NCBI GenBank assembly: GCA_016716335.1 | Contig: JADJWN010000021.1 | Coordinates: forward strand, 434,001-498,000 | Direction: 5' to 3' | Source: Saprospiraceae bacterium | GTDB taxonomy: Bacteria > Bacteroidota > Bacteroidia > Chitinophagales > Saprospiraceae | DNA: 64,000 bases | Shown: in pieces, positions 9,134 through 18,279 of the stretch | Layout of the letters: every line of letters starts with the position of its first letter | Numbering within the stretch: the first letter of the stretch is position 1 | The notes under the pieces: model-generated | Seen by the model: only the letters and a program-made list of their open reading frames with translations | Databases searched by the model: none | What the model was told of the DNA's origin: nothing | Program-made: the position numbers and the translations under genes

Positions 9134-10486
9134 ATGGGAATTCAGCAACTTGTTTTTATATTATTAACAATTGTCGTTTTTTATTTTGCTTTCAGGCAAT
9201 TTAAAGCGGTGTATCAAAATATATTTTTGGGAAAACCGGAAGATATCGATGGAGATACTGCTCAAAGATGGAAAAATACCTTCCTCGTAGCCTTTGGCCA
9301 GAAGAAAATGTTTAAAAACTGGATTCCGGCCATATTTCATCTCTTTATATACGTCGCTTTTTTATTCACACAGATAGAGCTTATTGAGATATTGATTGAT
9401 GGATTTTCAGGCAGACATCGTTTTTTTGCGCCCTATCTGGGTAGCTTATACACGCTGATTATCAATTTTATAGAGGTACTATCGCTTCTGGCGCTGGTGG
9501 CCACCTTTGTATTTCTGTATCGCAGGAATCTGCTGAAGGTACCACGCTTAGTAAAATCAGAGCTTAATGGTTGGCCTAAGCTGGATGCCAATATCATACT
9601 CATGGCAGAGATTGTACTGGTGATCGGGATTTTTACCATGAATGGAGCAGACAAGGTGCTGCAGCAGCTGGGTGTGGAGCACTATCCGGATACAGGTCCG
9701 CTGGCAGTAAGCAGTTGGTTGGGGCCTGTATTCTTTGGAGGATTGGAAGTTTCAACTCTGGCTGTATTGGAGAGGGTAGGATGGTGGCTGCATATTCTTG
9801 TGGTTTTTGGTTTTATACTTTATCTGCCCTATTCCAAGCATCTGCACATTTTTCTGGCGTTTCCCAATGTATATTTCAGCAAGCTGAGTTCCAGAGGTAA
9901 AATGGAGAATATGCCGGAAATTATGAATGAAGTAAAGTCCATGCTGGGACTGGAGGTGGCTGATCAGGCGGCAGGTGCAGAGGTAAATGCTGAATTCGGA
10001 GCCAAGGATATTTTTGATTTGAGCTGGAAGAACATTCTGGATGCCTACAGTTGTACCGAATGCGGCAGATGTACCGCAGAGTGCCCGGCTAATATCACCG
10101 GCAAAAAGTTGTCTCCCCGAAAAATCATGATGGATATCAGGGACAGAGCTACGGAAGTGGGCAATAACATCAAAAAGAATCCGCAAAGCTATCTCAAAGG
10201 CGAGGAATCATTGCCTTTAGCACAGCGGTACGATGATGGGAGATCGCTTTTTGATTATATAAGCAGGGAGGAACTGCACGCATGCACGACCTGCAATGCC
10301 TGTGTGGAGGCTTGCCCCGTAATGATAAATCCGCTGGAGCCCATCCTCAAAATGAGAAGATATGAGATATTGAGTGAATCGGCAGGCCCTGCAGATTGGG
10401 TACCTATGTTTACTGCTATGGAAAACAGTGGCTGTGTATGGCAGATGCCGGTGGAGAGGGAAGCGTGGATAAGGGATATGGCGTAA
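9134..10486 (+). CDS. Membrane-bound (Fe-S)-binding oxidoreductase subunit
   Basis: A 450-residue protein. Residues 1-260 hold several transmembrane helices resembling a nitrate-reductase gamma-like module, and the C-terminal third is a dicluster ferredoxin domain with CTECGRCTAECP from C307 and CTTCNACVEACP from C384, each able to bind a 4Fe-4S cluster. This is the HdrC/GlpC-like electron-transfer type found in Bacteroidota. A second soluble subunit with CCG motifs often follows such genes, but here the next gene is an unrelated RRM protein on the opposite strand. Electron donor and acceptor unknown. Confidence 0.88.
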   Translation: MGIQQLVFILLTIVVFYFAFRQFKAVYQNIFLGKPEDIDGDTAQRWKNTFLVAFGQKKMFKNWIPAIFHLFIYVAFLFTQIELIEILIDGFSGRHRFFAPYLGSLYTLIINFIEVLSLLALVATFVFLYRRNLLKVPRLVKSELNGWPKLDANIILMAEIVLVIGIFTMNGADKVLQQLGVEHYPDTGPLAVSSWLGPVFFGGLEVSTLAVLERVGWWLHILVVFGFILYLPYSKHLHIFLAFPNVYFSKLSSRGKMENMPEIMNEVKSMLGLEVADQAAGAEVNAEFGAKDIFDLSWKNILDAYSCTECGRCTAECPANITGKKLSPRKIMMDIRDRATEVGNNIKKNPQSYLKGEESLPLAQRYDDGRSLFDYISREELHACTTCNACVEACPVMINPLEPILKMRRYEILSESAGPADWVPMFTAMENSGCVWQMPVEREAWIRDMA

Positions 10487-10545
10487 AGCAAAAAGGCTTT
10501 CCGATATCAGAAAGCCTTTGCAAAGATTACATTTCAACTATAATA

Positions 10546-10840
10546 TCAATATCTTCTTTCTCTGGGTCTGAAATTGTTATCTCTACGGGGTGCCTGGGTT
10601 CTGGGCTCGGCTTGTTTACAAACTATGGTTTGTCCTTCAAAAACCGTCTCATTCAATCCGGCGATTGCAGCCAGTCCCGCATCGTCGCTACCCATTTCAA
10701 CAAAACCAAAACCTTTGGATCTGCCGGTTTCCCTGTCAGTTACAACTTTTGCGGACACTACCTCGCCATACTTTGAAAAAAAGATTTCCCAATGCTTCTG
10801 AAGAAGTCCTGTAGTTTAATTTCGCAACAAAAATGTTCAT
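10546..10840 (-). CDS. RRM-type RNA-binding protein (frameshifted)
   Basis: Single RNA-recognition-motif protein with a basic tail, the small cold-shock-like RRM type common in Bacteroidota. The start at ATG 10840 reads MNIFVAKLNYRTSSEAL (RNP2-like), and the downstream frame reads SAKVVTDRETGRSKGFGFVEM (the last eight residues are RNP1) with a tail PRRDNNFRPRERRY. The two parts are separated by a seven-A run at 10776-10782 where six A would keep frame. Joined length is about 98 residues, typical of the family. A homopolymer sequence error is likely. Confidence 0.85.
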
Positions 10841-10996
10841 AAAAAATAAGAATAAAAAAATAAAAAAATCGGTGAAACCATACCCACTTTAGGGTAATCA
10901 TTCAATATCACAACAAAGATAACTTATTTCAAAGTATTATGCTTTAAAATTTGCTTAAATACGTAAAATTTAATAAAAAACTAATGTAAGGGGTGC

Positions 10997-11803
10997 TTAT
11001 CTTGAGAGCTCCCGTGATCTTTTTTCTGCACCCAGCACTGCTTCTATGATGATGTCATCCATATGGTGGCTGTTAAATATGTTTAGGGCTGCTTCGGTTG
11101 TTCCTCCCTTAGATGCTACGGCTTTGATCAGATCATCCAGACTGAGTTCCGCATTATTGATCAGGTGATAAGCCCCCAGCATGGTCTGTTTTACCAGCAG
11201 TTGGGCCGTACCTTCATCAAAGCCCATTTTTTTGCCTGCCTCCACCATATGTTTCACAAAATAATAAAAGTATGCAGGGCCGCTGCCGCTCAGTGCTGTG
11301 ACCGCATCGAGCAGGCTTTCGTCCTCCAGATAAATGGATCTCCCTGTGGCATTGATCAGGTTTTCTACCTTGAACAGTCGGGCTATACTGATACCTTCGG
11401 CCGAAGTGAATCCGGTAATACCCATCCCCAGCATACCAGGGGTATTAGGCATGGCACGTATTACAGATTTGTGATTGAGCTTTTCCTGAATTTTTTTTAT
11501 GGTGATACCTGCCATGATGGATAATACTATCTGCGATGGTTCCAGCTTGTCCTTCAACTCTTCGGCCAACTCTTCAAAATCCTGTGGTTTTACCGCAAGG
11601 ATAATCAGTTCATAATCTTTGAGTTCTGCATTTATGGTATTGATCACTATACCATCCCTGGCAGCTTTGAGTATTGCACACCGGTGGTCATTTTTTTCCA
11701 CCAGCAGCAATTGGTCCTTATTGACCAATTCATATTGCAGAAAAGATCGGGCAAATGCCATTCCCATATTACCACATCCTATAATGGCTATTTTCATCTT
11801 CAT
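10997..11803 (-). CDS. proC: Pyrroline-5-carboxylate reductase
   Basis: Catalyses the last step of proline synthesis, NADPH-dependent reduction of pyrroline-5-carboxylate. The Rossmann motif IAIIGCGNMGMAFA is at the N-terminus, VIRAMPNTPGMLGMG in the middle and the ProC signature region ALSGSGPAYFYYF plus ASKGGTTEAALN near the end. Length 268 is normal. The start is MKMKIAI at 11803, or the second ATG two codons on. It is divergent from a small secreted protein gene, with a good -7 box 39 nt upstream. Confidence 0.95.
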   Translation of the reverse strand: MKMKIAIIGCGNMGMAFARSFLQYELVNKDQLLLVEKNDHRCAILKAARDGIVINTINAELKDYELIILAVKPQDFEELAEELKDKLEPSQIVLSIMAGITIKKIQEKLNHKSVIRAMPNTPGMLGMGITGFTSAEGISIARLFKVENLINATGRSIYLEDESLLDAVTALSGSGPAYFYYFVKHMVEAGKKMGFDEGTAQLLVKQTMLGAYHLINNAELSLDDLIKAVASKGGTTEAALNIFNSHHMDDIIIEAVLGAEKRSRELSR

Positions 11804-11841
11804 ATTCTTTGTCTTTTGTCAAATAATCCATGTTCGTGGCA

Positions 11842-11849
11842 CAAAAGTA
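11842..11849 (-). promoter_or_regulatory. -7 box for proC
   Basis: On the minus strand TACTTTTG matches TAnnTTTG, 38 nt before the proC start codon. Confidence 0.55.
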
Positions 11850-11981
11850 CCATTAATAGGATTATTAAGGTTGTTGGTCGAGATAAACTGATAACCGGTG
11901 GTAAGCAGTGCAACCCTGAACCTCATGGCTTCGTCTTTGAAGTCGTAAATAATTTTTAAAAAACCTTAAAATCTTTTTATC

Positions 11982-12311
11982 ATGAAAAATGTAAAATCTT
12001 TTGCTCTTGCTTTAGTCATTGCTGCCGGTGCTTTCTTTCCCGCTCTGAACGCTTCAAGTCCTGCGAAAAAACCGGAAGTCAGTCAGATTCAGAGTTATCT
12101 GTCCAAGGTCAATTTTGCAGATTATGTAAAAACTGACATGAAGGTGAACATAACTTTTCTGGTAAATACCCAGAATGAAATTATCGTAGTGTCCACAAGC
12201 CACCCCGAACTGGATGGATTGGTAAAATCCACATTGAACTACAAAAGATTGAACATGGGCGAACTGGAGTATAATGTGCTGTACACCTTGCCTGTGACGA
12301 TAAAGTTGTAA
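11982..12311 (+). CDS. Small secreted protein of unknown function
   Basis: A 109-residue protein with a clear signal peptide (MKNVKSFALALVIAAGAFFP, cleavage probably after ALNA) followed by a compact domain with alternating beta-like segments such as VNITFLVNTQNEIIVVSTSH. It resembles the small TonB-C-like or energy-transducer-like secreted proteins seen in Bacteroidota, but I cannot name a family. It is monocistronic with a strong terminator 20 nt after the stop. No catalytic motif is visible. Confidence 0.75.
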   Translation: MKNVKSFALALVIAAGAFFPALNASSPAKKPEVSQIQSYLSKVNFADYVKTDMKVNITFLVNTQNEIIVVSTSHPELDGLVKSTLNYKRLNMGELEYNVLYTLPVTIKL

Positions 12312-12332
12312 TTTACAGAATCTCAAACCAAT

Positions 12333-12368
12333 AAAAAAGCCGTCCCTGCATTCGGGGCGGCTTTTTTT
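12333..12368 (+). terminator. Intrinsic terminator
   Basis: GCCGTCCC and GGGGCGGC (one G-U pair) flanked by A and T runs, directly after the small secreted protein gene; the A-rich left side also permits termination in the reverse direction. Confidence 0.9.
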
Positions 12369-12522
12369 ATTGGAATAACACAGGTGCAGCGAATAAATTT
12401 TTACATTTTAACAAAACATAAACAATAAATTTTCGTTTAGACTCTGTCAATTTATTAAAATTTAATTTTATTTGCACTTTATTTTGACACGAAATTCAAA
12501 TAATATTTTAAAATAGTTAGAA

Positions 12523-13011
12523 ATGGCAGATTACAAAATGGATAAGATTGATCTGAAGATTCTAAAACTGCTTCAGGAAAACAGTAAAATCACGAATCTT
12601 GATCTATCAAAAAAAATAGGATTGTCTCCCGCACCTACGCTCGAAAGAGTTAAGAAACTGGAACAGGCAGGAATCATTCAGAGTTATCATGCAAAGGTAG
12701 ATTCATCCGCTATCGGACTGAATGTGAAAACGTTTGTGCTGGTCTCTCTGGCATGGCAGAAGGAAAATGCACTGGATAACTTCATCCGAAAGGTAAAGGC
12801 AGTGCCTGAAATCACAGAATGTTATATCATTACCGGTGATGCAGACTTTTTGCTGAAAATTGTTTGTAAGGATATTCCAACTTATGAAAAACTGTTATTC
12901 AAGACCCTTTCTCAAATTGAAGAGATTGAGAGACTTAAAACACTTATGACATTGTCCAAAGTCAAGAAGGAGAAAGTACTGCCTTTTGATTACGAAAATG
13001 CAGAAGAATAA
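12523..13011 (+). CDS. Lrp/AsnC family transcriptional regulator
   Basis: A 162-residue regulator. The N-terminal helix-turn-helix reads KIDLKILKLLQENSKITNLD followed by SKKIGLSPAPTLERVKKLE, and the C-terminal half is an alpha-beta RAM ligand-binding domain (ITECYIITGDADFLLKIVC). Such proteins sense amino acids and form octamers on DNA. It is preceded by an imperfect -7 box (TTTATTTG, 12469-12476 region) and followed 59 nt later by the TraB protein gene on the same strand. Target genes cannot be told from the window. Confidence 0.93.
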   Translation: MADYKMDKIDLKILKLLQENSKITNLDLSKKIGLSPAPTLERVKKLEQAGIIQSYHAKVDSSAIGLNVKTFVLVSLAWQKENALDNFIRKVKAVPEITECYIITGDADFLLKIVCKDIPTYEKLLFKTLSQIEEIERLKTLMTLSKVKKEKVLPFDYENAEE

Positions 13012-13070
13012 TTATAAGAATTAGAATACAGTAAGCCACCGGCATTCCTGTCAGGTGGCTTTTTCATTTT

Positions 13071-13862
13071 ATGAAGCAAAGTTTACTCTGGAAAATTCAG
13101 CTTACTTCCACTTCGCCGGTGAGCTATGTGTTTGGAAGTATGCATATTGGCAGATATGATGCTCAGCAGATAGCCCGGTCTGTCTTGCCGTACATTGACC
13201 AATGTGCGGTATATGCGGGAGAGACGGATATAGAGGCATTGTCCGATCCAGAGTTTATACATATTTTTGAACTGGAGCAAGGCTGTAGTCTGGAACAGTT
13301 ATATCCGGGACATGTGTATGAAAAACTGTGGCAAAGTGCCTCGCACTATTTTGATCTCGATCTTACTCAATTGAGCAGATACTCTCCGTTTTTTATCATG
13401 AGCCTCATCAGTCAGAAGGTACTCGCTGAAGCAGGGGTGGAGTCTGTGGATAAATTTTTGTGGAATTATGCCCGGGAAAGAGGGGCGAAACTGACGGGTT
13501 TGGAATCCATTCATGAGCAGATTGCCTTTTACAGAAGAATTCCAATGGAATATCAATGCAGAAATCTGAAAAAAATGCTGCTCAATATCTCAGGTTTTCA
13601 GAGAAGCATCAAAAAACTCAACAAGGCCTATATTGATCAGGATCTGATTGCGCTCTACAGACTGACCCGGCGAAGTCTTGGGTCACTGAGGCAAATGATG
13701 CTGAATGAGAGAAATGCTTTGATGAGTGAAACCATACACTGCCTGGCATCCGGACAGGCCACTTTTATCACCGTTGGTGCGGCCCATCTCCCGGGAGCTA
13801 TCGGTCTGTTGAGGCTTCTGAAAAAGAAACATTATAAAGTGACACCTGTCAGGATTAACTGA
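13071..13862 (+). CDS. TraB/GumN family protein
   Basis: A 263-residue member of the TraB/PrgY/GumN superfamily, putative metalloproteases. The diagnostic motifs are LLWKIQLTSTSPVSYVFGSM followed by HIG at the N-terminus, LNERNALM near residues 213-220, and TFITVGAAHLPGAIGLL near the C-terminus. No signal peptide is visible, so it may be cytoplasmic, unlike many GumN homologues that are secreted. It ends three bases before the convergent subtilase gene. Confidence 0.85.
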   Translation: MKQSLLWKIQLTSTSPVSYVFGSMHIGRYDAQQIARSVLPYIDQCAVYAGETDIEALSDPEFIHIFELEQGCSLEQLYPGHVYEKLWQSASHYFDLDLTQLSRYSPFFIMSLISQKVLAEAGVESVDKFLWNYARERGAKLTGLESIHEQIAFYRRIPMEYQCRNLKKMLLNISGFQRSIKKLNKAYIDQDLIALYRLTRRSLGSLRQMMLNERNALMSETIHCLASGQATFITVGAAHLPGAIGLLRLLKKKHYKVTPVRIN

Positions 13863-13864
13863 AG

Positions 13865-15508
13865 TCAGGGAATACGGGCATAGAATTTTTTGCTCGCCAC
13901 ATTTTTGCCTGAAATCATACTTATGAAATAGATGCCCGGTACTGCGGGAATAAAGGGGATATTTAATTGTTTCAAACCAAAAATGGGAGGTGTGAGTACC
14001 TGTTCATAGATACGTTGCCCACGGCTGTCCACTATTCTGAGATACACATCCTGATCGTCCGGTGTGAGATAATTGATAAAAAGATTATTGCCCGTCTGGT
14101 ATGCATCCAGTATAGATAACTTTCCTACAGGTGCGGGTATGGCCACACATCCGTCATAAGCTTCTGTAAGCCAGACAAGGGCATTAAACAAATTCAGTCT
14201 GCCACCGGTCACGGTCTTCCCCACCAATGAAGGCCGGATATCCACACTGTTCAGTATAATTTCTTTAACCTTCAAAGCAGCTTCATGAGGTCTTGATTTA
14301 CTCAGAGCTTCAAAAGGCGTACATCCTGCTGCATATAGTAAGCCTACTGCACCGGCCACCATCGGAGCAGATAGAGAGGTGCCGGACTCTGTACGATAAA
14401 ATCCCCTTACAGCTGTATCAGTAGTGAGTATTCTTTCTCCAGGAGCTGCCAGATCTACACTTTTTGCTCCGTATCCTACGATTTTTTCTTTCTCATCCGT
14501 CCTGTCAGTACTTGTGGCAATGATTAGATAGTTGCTTTCGCAGGTGGATGGCATGTCTCCTTTTACTTCAACATCTGCATCTTCATTGGTGGTAGCACCT
14601 ACGTTGATGATACCTTCTGCTCCAAGCCGGTCATACATATTGCACCACACAGGAAAATCTTTGGCAAATGCATTGGGTAATCCACCGGAGTAATTGGTAG
14701 CCACTATAAATGCACCTGCTGCACCATTCGAAGTATTAAATCTTCTTCTTTGGGTAATGACATAGTCAAATCCTTGTATAATGTCTGATATCTGAGTACC
14801 TATGGCTATCGGGAGCATTTTGACATTCCAGTTTATTCCCGAGACTCCTTTGCCATTATTTCCCACAGCACCCAATACGCCCACTACGTTTGTGCCGTGA
14901 GACCTGTTTTCTATTTTATCATTTTTCGTACGTGTATTCCATCCTCTGTAGTCGTCTATATATCCGTTGTTATCATTATCTATGCCATCATCCGGTATCT
15001 CTGCATTGTTGATTCTGAAGTTGGCTTTCAGATCTTCATGCTCCAGATCATACCCATCATCCAACACTGCTATGACTATTTCCCTGCCGGCCTTATCTTT
15101 TCCTCCGGTGGTAATATCCCACGCTTCGAAGGCTTTGATTACTCCCAGATGCCATTGCTCCGCTATTCTTGTATCGTTGGGTGTTGCTCTTTTTTCCCAT
15201 GTCAGATTAGGGGTGATATGGTAAACAGAGGGATGTTTTTCCAGGTGATTTCTCCAGAATGCACTGTCTATCTTTTCTACCGAAATGGTGTAAATCTCAA
15301 AATTTTGTGAGATTTTCTCCAGAGTGAAAGGTGGTAAAGTTTCACCGTCTCTTGCTGATGAGATCAGGGAAGATCTGAGGGCACCGGATTGGAGGTGAGT
15401 CTCAAAAATAAATTCTGTCCTTGGATTCTGTGCGCTCCCCCAAATTGCAAAACACTGAGCAATCAGATATAGGGCAATTATCTTATTTACTTTCTTCGAA
15501 ATCATCAT
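13865..15508 (-). CDS. Secreted S8 subtilisin-like peptidase with T9SS sorting domain
   Basis: Extracellular serine protease. A signal peptide is best placed from ATG 15508 or 15505 (VNKIIALYLIAQCFAIWG), though the frame opens at ATG 15550. Counting from 15550, a propeptide covers about 42-120; the catalytic residues are D164 (AVLDDGYD), H218 (SHGTNVVG) and S392 (GTSLSAPMVAG), with oxyanion N286. The Asp- and Asn-rich segment DDGIDNDNNGYID may bind calcium. The last 80 residues (LSILDAYQTG to KKFYARIP) form a type A T9SS C-terminal domain, so the enzyme is probably exported by type IX secretion. Confidence 0.92.
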   Translation of the reverse strand: MMISKKVNKIIALYLIAQCFAIWGSAQNPRTEFIFETHLQSGALRSSLISSARDGETLPPFTLEKISQNFEIYTISVEKIDSAFWRNHLEKHPSVYHITPNLTWEKRATPNDTRIAEQWHLGVIKAFEAWDITTGGKDKAGREIVIAVLDDGYDLEHEDLKANFRINNAEIPDDGIDNDNNGYIDDYRGWNTRTKNDKIENRSHGTNVVGVLGAVGNNGKGVSGINWNVKMLPIAIGTQISDIIQGFDYVITQRRRFNTSNGAAGAFIVATNYSGGLPNAFAKDFPVWCNMYDRLGAEGIINVGATTNEDADVEVKGDMPSTCESNYLIIATSTDRTDEKEKIVGYGAKSVDLAAPGERILTTDTAVRGFYRTESGTSLSAPMVAGAVGLLYAAGCTPFEALSKSRPHEAALKVKEIILNSVDIRPSLVGKTVTGGRLNLFNALVWLTEAYDGCVAIPAPVGKLSILDAYQTGNNLFINYLTPDDQDVYLRIVDSRGQRIYEQVLTPPIFGLKQLNIPFIPAVPGIYFISMISGKNVASKKFYARIP

Positions 15509-15626
15509 GATGGGTGTGATTCTGTTCATTTTGTGTACAATATTAATCAAGTTGTACTGAAAATTATTGCTTTATAAAGACATTTAATACTTTTTTTGGG
15601 CAGATATTCATTTTTGTTAACCAATG

Positions 15627-16070
15627 CTATCTCTTTGATTTAAAGAAATCTGAGATGATTGCAGAGCATTCGTCGTGCATTACTCCAAATTCGAGTTTGG
15701 TGGACGGATGCAACAGTTCTCTTCCTGTTTTCATAAATCCGGATTTATCATCCTGCGCTCCGAATACAACTCTGCTTATCTGGGCCCATCGAAGGGCAGA
15801 GGCACACATGGCACAGGGCTCCAGTGTTACATATATCGTGCAATCTTTGAGATATTTATTCTGAAGGTAAGATGAAGCAGCTGTAATGGCAAGAATTTCT
15901 GCATGTGCGGTCACATCCTGCAGGGTTTCGGTTTGATTGTGTGCTCTGGCGATGATCTGATGGTTGCAGACTATTATGGCACCTATCGGGACTTCCCCTT
16001 CTTCGGCCGCTTTTCTGGCTTCAGCCAATGCCTGCTTCATGAAATAATCGTCACTGATAACTGTAAGCAT
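15627..16070 (-). CDS. tadA: tRNA-specific adenosine deaminase
   Basis: Deaminates A34 of tRNA-Arg to inosine. The zinc-binding motifs are HAEI (about residue 55) and TLEPCAMCASAL, with the deaminase core EGEVPIGAIIV. I place the start at ATG 16070 (MLTVISDDYFMKQALAEARK), giving 147 residues as normal for TadA; the longer frame to 16199 adds 43 hydrophobic residues with no family support. It is divergent from guaB. Confidence 0.93.
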   Translation of the reverse strand: MLTVISDDYFMKQALAEARKAAEEGEVPIGAIIVCNHQIIARAHNQTETLQDVTAHAEILAITAASSYLQNKYLKDCTIYVTLEPCAMCASALRWAQISRVVFGAQDDKSGFMKTGRELLHPSTKLEFGVMHDECSAIISDFFKSKR

Positions 16071-16237
16071 AATCCGGGATCTGAAATTTCCTGCAAGAAA
16101 AGAAATACTTTCCACACATCTGAATGCTATGCCAGAAATAAACATGCAAAGAATGATTAGTAAATGAAAAGCAGAATAATGAGCCGCTTTGAGACACACA
16201 TTACAAAAATTAATTTTCGGTTTGGCCGTTCATTTTG

Positions 16238-16267
16238 TTGCGGAATATCTAAATCTGCCTAATTTTG
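16238..16267 (+). promoter_or_regulatory. guaB promoter (-33 and -7)
   Basis: TTG at 16238-16240 and TAATTTTG at 16260-16267 are separated by 19 nt, the Bacteroidota spacing. The -7 box ends three bases before the guaB ATG, so transcription would begin at or beside the start codon. Confidence 0.65.
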
Positions 16268-16270
16268 CGT

Positions 16271-17747
16271 ATGGAAACATATAATACAACCCCTGTAATT
16301 TCAGAAGCACTCACATTCGATGATGTGCTGTTGGTGCCTGCCTACTCAGAAGTACTTCCCAGAGAAGTGGACGTATCTACCCGGTTGACAACCGATATCA
16401 GACTGAATACACCCATCGTTTCAGCGGCTATGGATACTGTCACTGAGTATAAGCTCGCCATTGCTATGGCAAGAGAAGGAGGCATAGGCATAATACACAA
16501 GAACATGTCCATAGATGCTCAGGCGGCACAGGTAAGAACCGTGAAGAGGTCTGAAAGCGGAATGATACTGGATCCTGTGACCCTGACGGAAGACGCTACG
16601 ATTCAGGATGCCCACAGATTGATGCAGTCACATAAAATAGGCGGAATCCCTGTGGTGAAAGCGGATGGCACCCTTGCAGGCATACTTACCAACAGAGATC
16701 TGCGATTCGAAACTGAAGGTCACCGGAAAGTGACTGAAATTATGACTAAGGAAAGACTGATTACTGCGCCTAAGGGGACAACCCTGACGCAGGCCAAAGA
16801 TATCCTGCAACGTTACAAAATCGAGAAGTTGCCCGTAGTGGATGACCATAATGTATTGGTAGGTCTCATTACTTATAAAGATATCATGAAACTGGAGAAT
16901 TACCCCAATTCATCCAAAGACAATCACGGACGATTGCTGGTAGGGGCAGCAGTCGGGGTTTCTGCTGATATGATGGAGAGGGTGGAAGCTCTGATAAGTG
17001 TAGGTGGATGTGATTTGCGTGGACACTGCACACGGACATTCCAAAGGCGTTTTGGATGCCGTGAAGACTTTGAGGCATACTTTCAGAGACTTGCAGATAG
17101 TAGGAGGAAATGTGGCTACAGCCGAAGGTGCTCTGGCTTTGGCAGAAGCCGGTGTCAACGCCGTGAAAGTCGGGGTAGGGCCCGGAAGTATCTGTACCAC
17201 CCGTATTGTGGCCGGAGTCGGTGTGCCGCAGCTTTTTGCCATCATGAATGCTGCGCAGGGATTGCGTTCCAAAGGTATTCCCATCATAGGTGACGGAGGT
17301 ATCAGATACACAGGTGATATAGCCAAAGCTCTGGCAGCGGGAGCAAGTACGATCATGGCCGGTTCACTGTTTGCAGGTACGGAGGAAGCTCCCGGAGAAA
17401 CTATCCTGTATGAAGGCAGGAAATTTAAAGTGTACAGAGGTATGGGCTCACTTGGAGCTATGGAACTGGGATCAAAAGACCGATACTTCCAGGATGTGGA
17501 GGATGATGTCAAAAAACTGGTGCCTGAGGGTATAGAAGGAAGGGTGCCATATAAAGGGAGTGTATCAGAAGTAATGGTGCAGTATCTGGGAGGGCTCCGG
17601 GCAGGTATGGGCTATTGCGGTGCTGAAAATATTGAAGCCCTGCAGCAAGCCAAAATGGTTCGGATCACCAGTTCAGGTATTATGGAGAGCCATCCGCACA
17701 ATATTTCCATCACGAAGGAATCTCCCAATTATTCAAGGAAATCATAA
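16271..17747 (+). CDS. guaB: IMP dehydrogenase (frameshifted)
   Basis: Oxidises IMP to XMP, the committed step of GMP synthesis. The N-terminal part starts MEALT-like with TFDDVLLVPAYSEVLPREVD, then holds two CBS domains (about 100-215). The second frame continues with VICVDTAHGHS, the active-site loop GPGSICTTRIVAG (catalytic Cys in SICTT) and the flap region. The frames are separated at 17003-17007, where GGTGG should read GGTGTGG: a 2-nt loss. The restored protein is about 490 residues. As the gene is essential in most bacteria, an error is likely. ATG 16271 is chosen over the TTG at 16265, which belongs to the promoter. Confidence 0.95.
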
Positions 17748-17879
17748 TTTTTTAATGTGTATAATGCACTAAAACAATTTAATATTTATTATAAAAATAA
17801 ATATATATTTTTTTTTGTAATAAATGAACTTAAAGGAGGAATAATTCGTTTTTGATTTTGAAATTTTAAGAGATTTTCA

Positions 17880-17887
17880 TAATTTTG
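17880..17887 (+). promoter_or_regulatory. -7 box before candidate structured RNA
   Basis: TAATTTTG, a perfect TAnnTTTG match; a start site 4 nt downstream coincides with the first base of a hairpin at 17891. Confidence 0.5.
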
Positions 17888-17890
17888 CAA

Positions 17891-18050
17891 AACCAAAGAC
17901 AGTAAAGGCAGTAATAAGTACTCTTTCGGCTTTGGTTATCGTTGAAAAAATCAGACGAAAAATATATGGGTATTGCCCTTAAGATGTAGTTTTCTTATTT
18001 TGAGACCTTAGTCGAAAGAGCCTTGGTAAATAAGTTACCCGGGCTCTTCG
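17891..18050 (+). ncRNA. Candidate structured RNA or leader, no known family
   Basis: The 530-nt gap between guaB and the next gene holds no convincing ORF but contains three hairpins downstream of a -7 box: AACCAAAG with CTTTGGTT (17891-17937), a small GGG/CCC hairpin near 17967-17980, and a strong stem at 18013-18050 with arms CGAAAGAGCC and GGCTCTTCG (one bulged A), extended inside by GGTAA/TTACC. CTCTTTCG (17921-17928) inside the first hairpin can instead pair with CGAAAGAG (18013-18020) of the third, so two exclusive folds are possible. It does not match tmRNA, SRP, RNase P or a riboswitch I know. Could be an sRNA or a long leader of the gene at 18280. Confidence 0.4.
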
Positions 18051-18279
18051 CATTTCTAGCGGCTTCACTATTTCTCCGACCGGATAGTTTGCTCTTTTTC
18101 ATGTACGATTTTCACTTTTCACTCTTCACCCGACTGATTTTTTCTGCATATTTTGTCCGAAAATATATTTTAAATGACATTTTGGTCAAATGCAAAAGGA
18201 TAATACAATATTTTTACATAAACTTTCCTTTTATTTGTTTGTAAATAAGTGTATCTGACAATTCCTGAATCAATAACGG

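Noticed and set aside
18023..18244. ORF of 73 residues downstream of guaB
   Set aside because: Hydrophobic, low-complexity translation overlapping the strong hairpin at 18013-18050; no start signal or family pattern.
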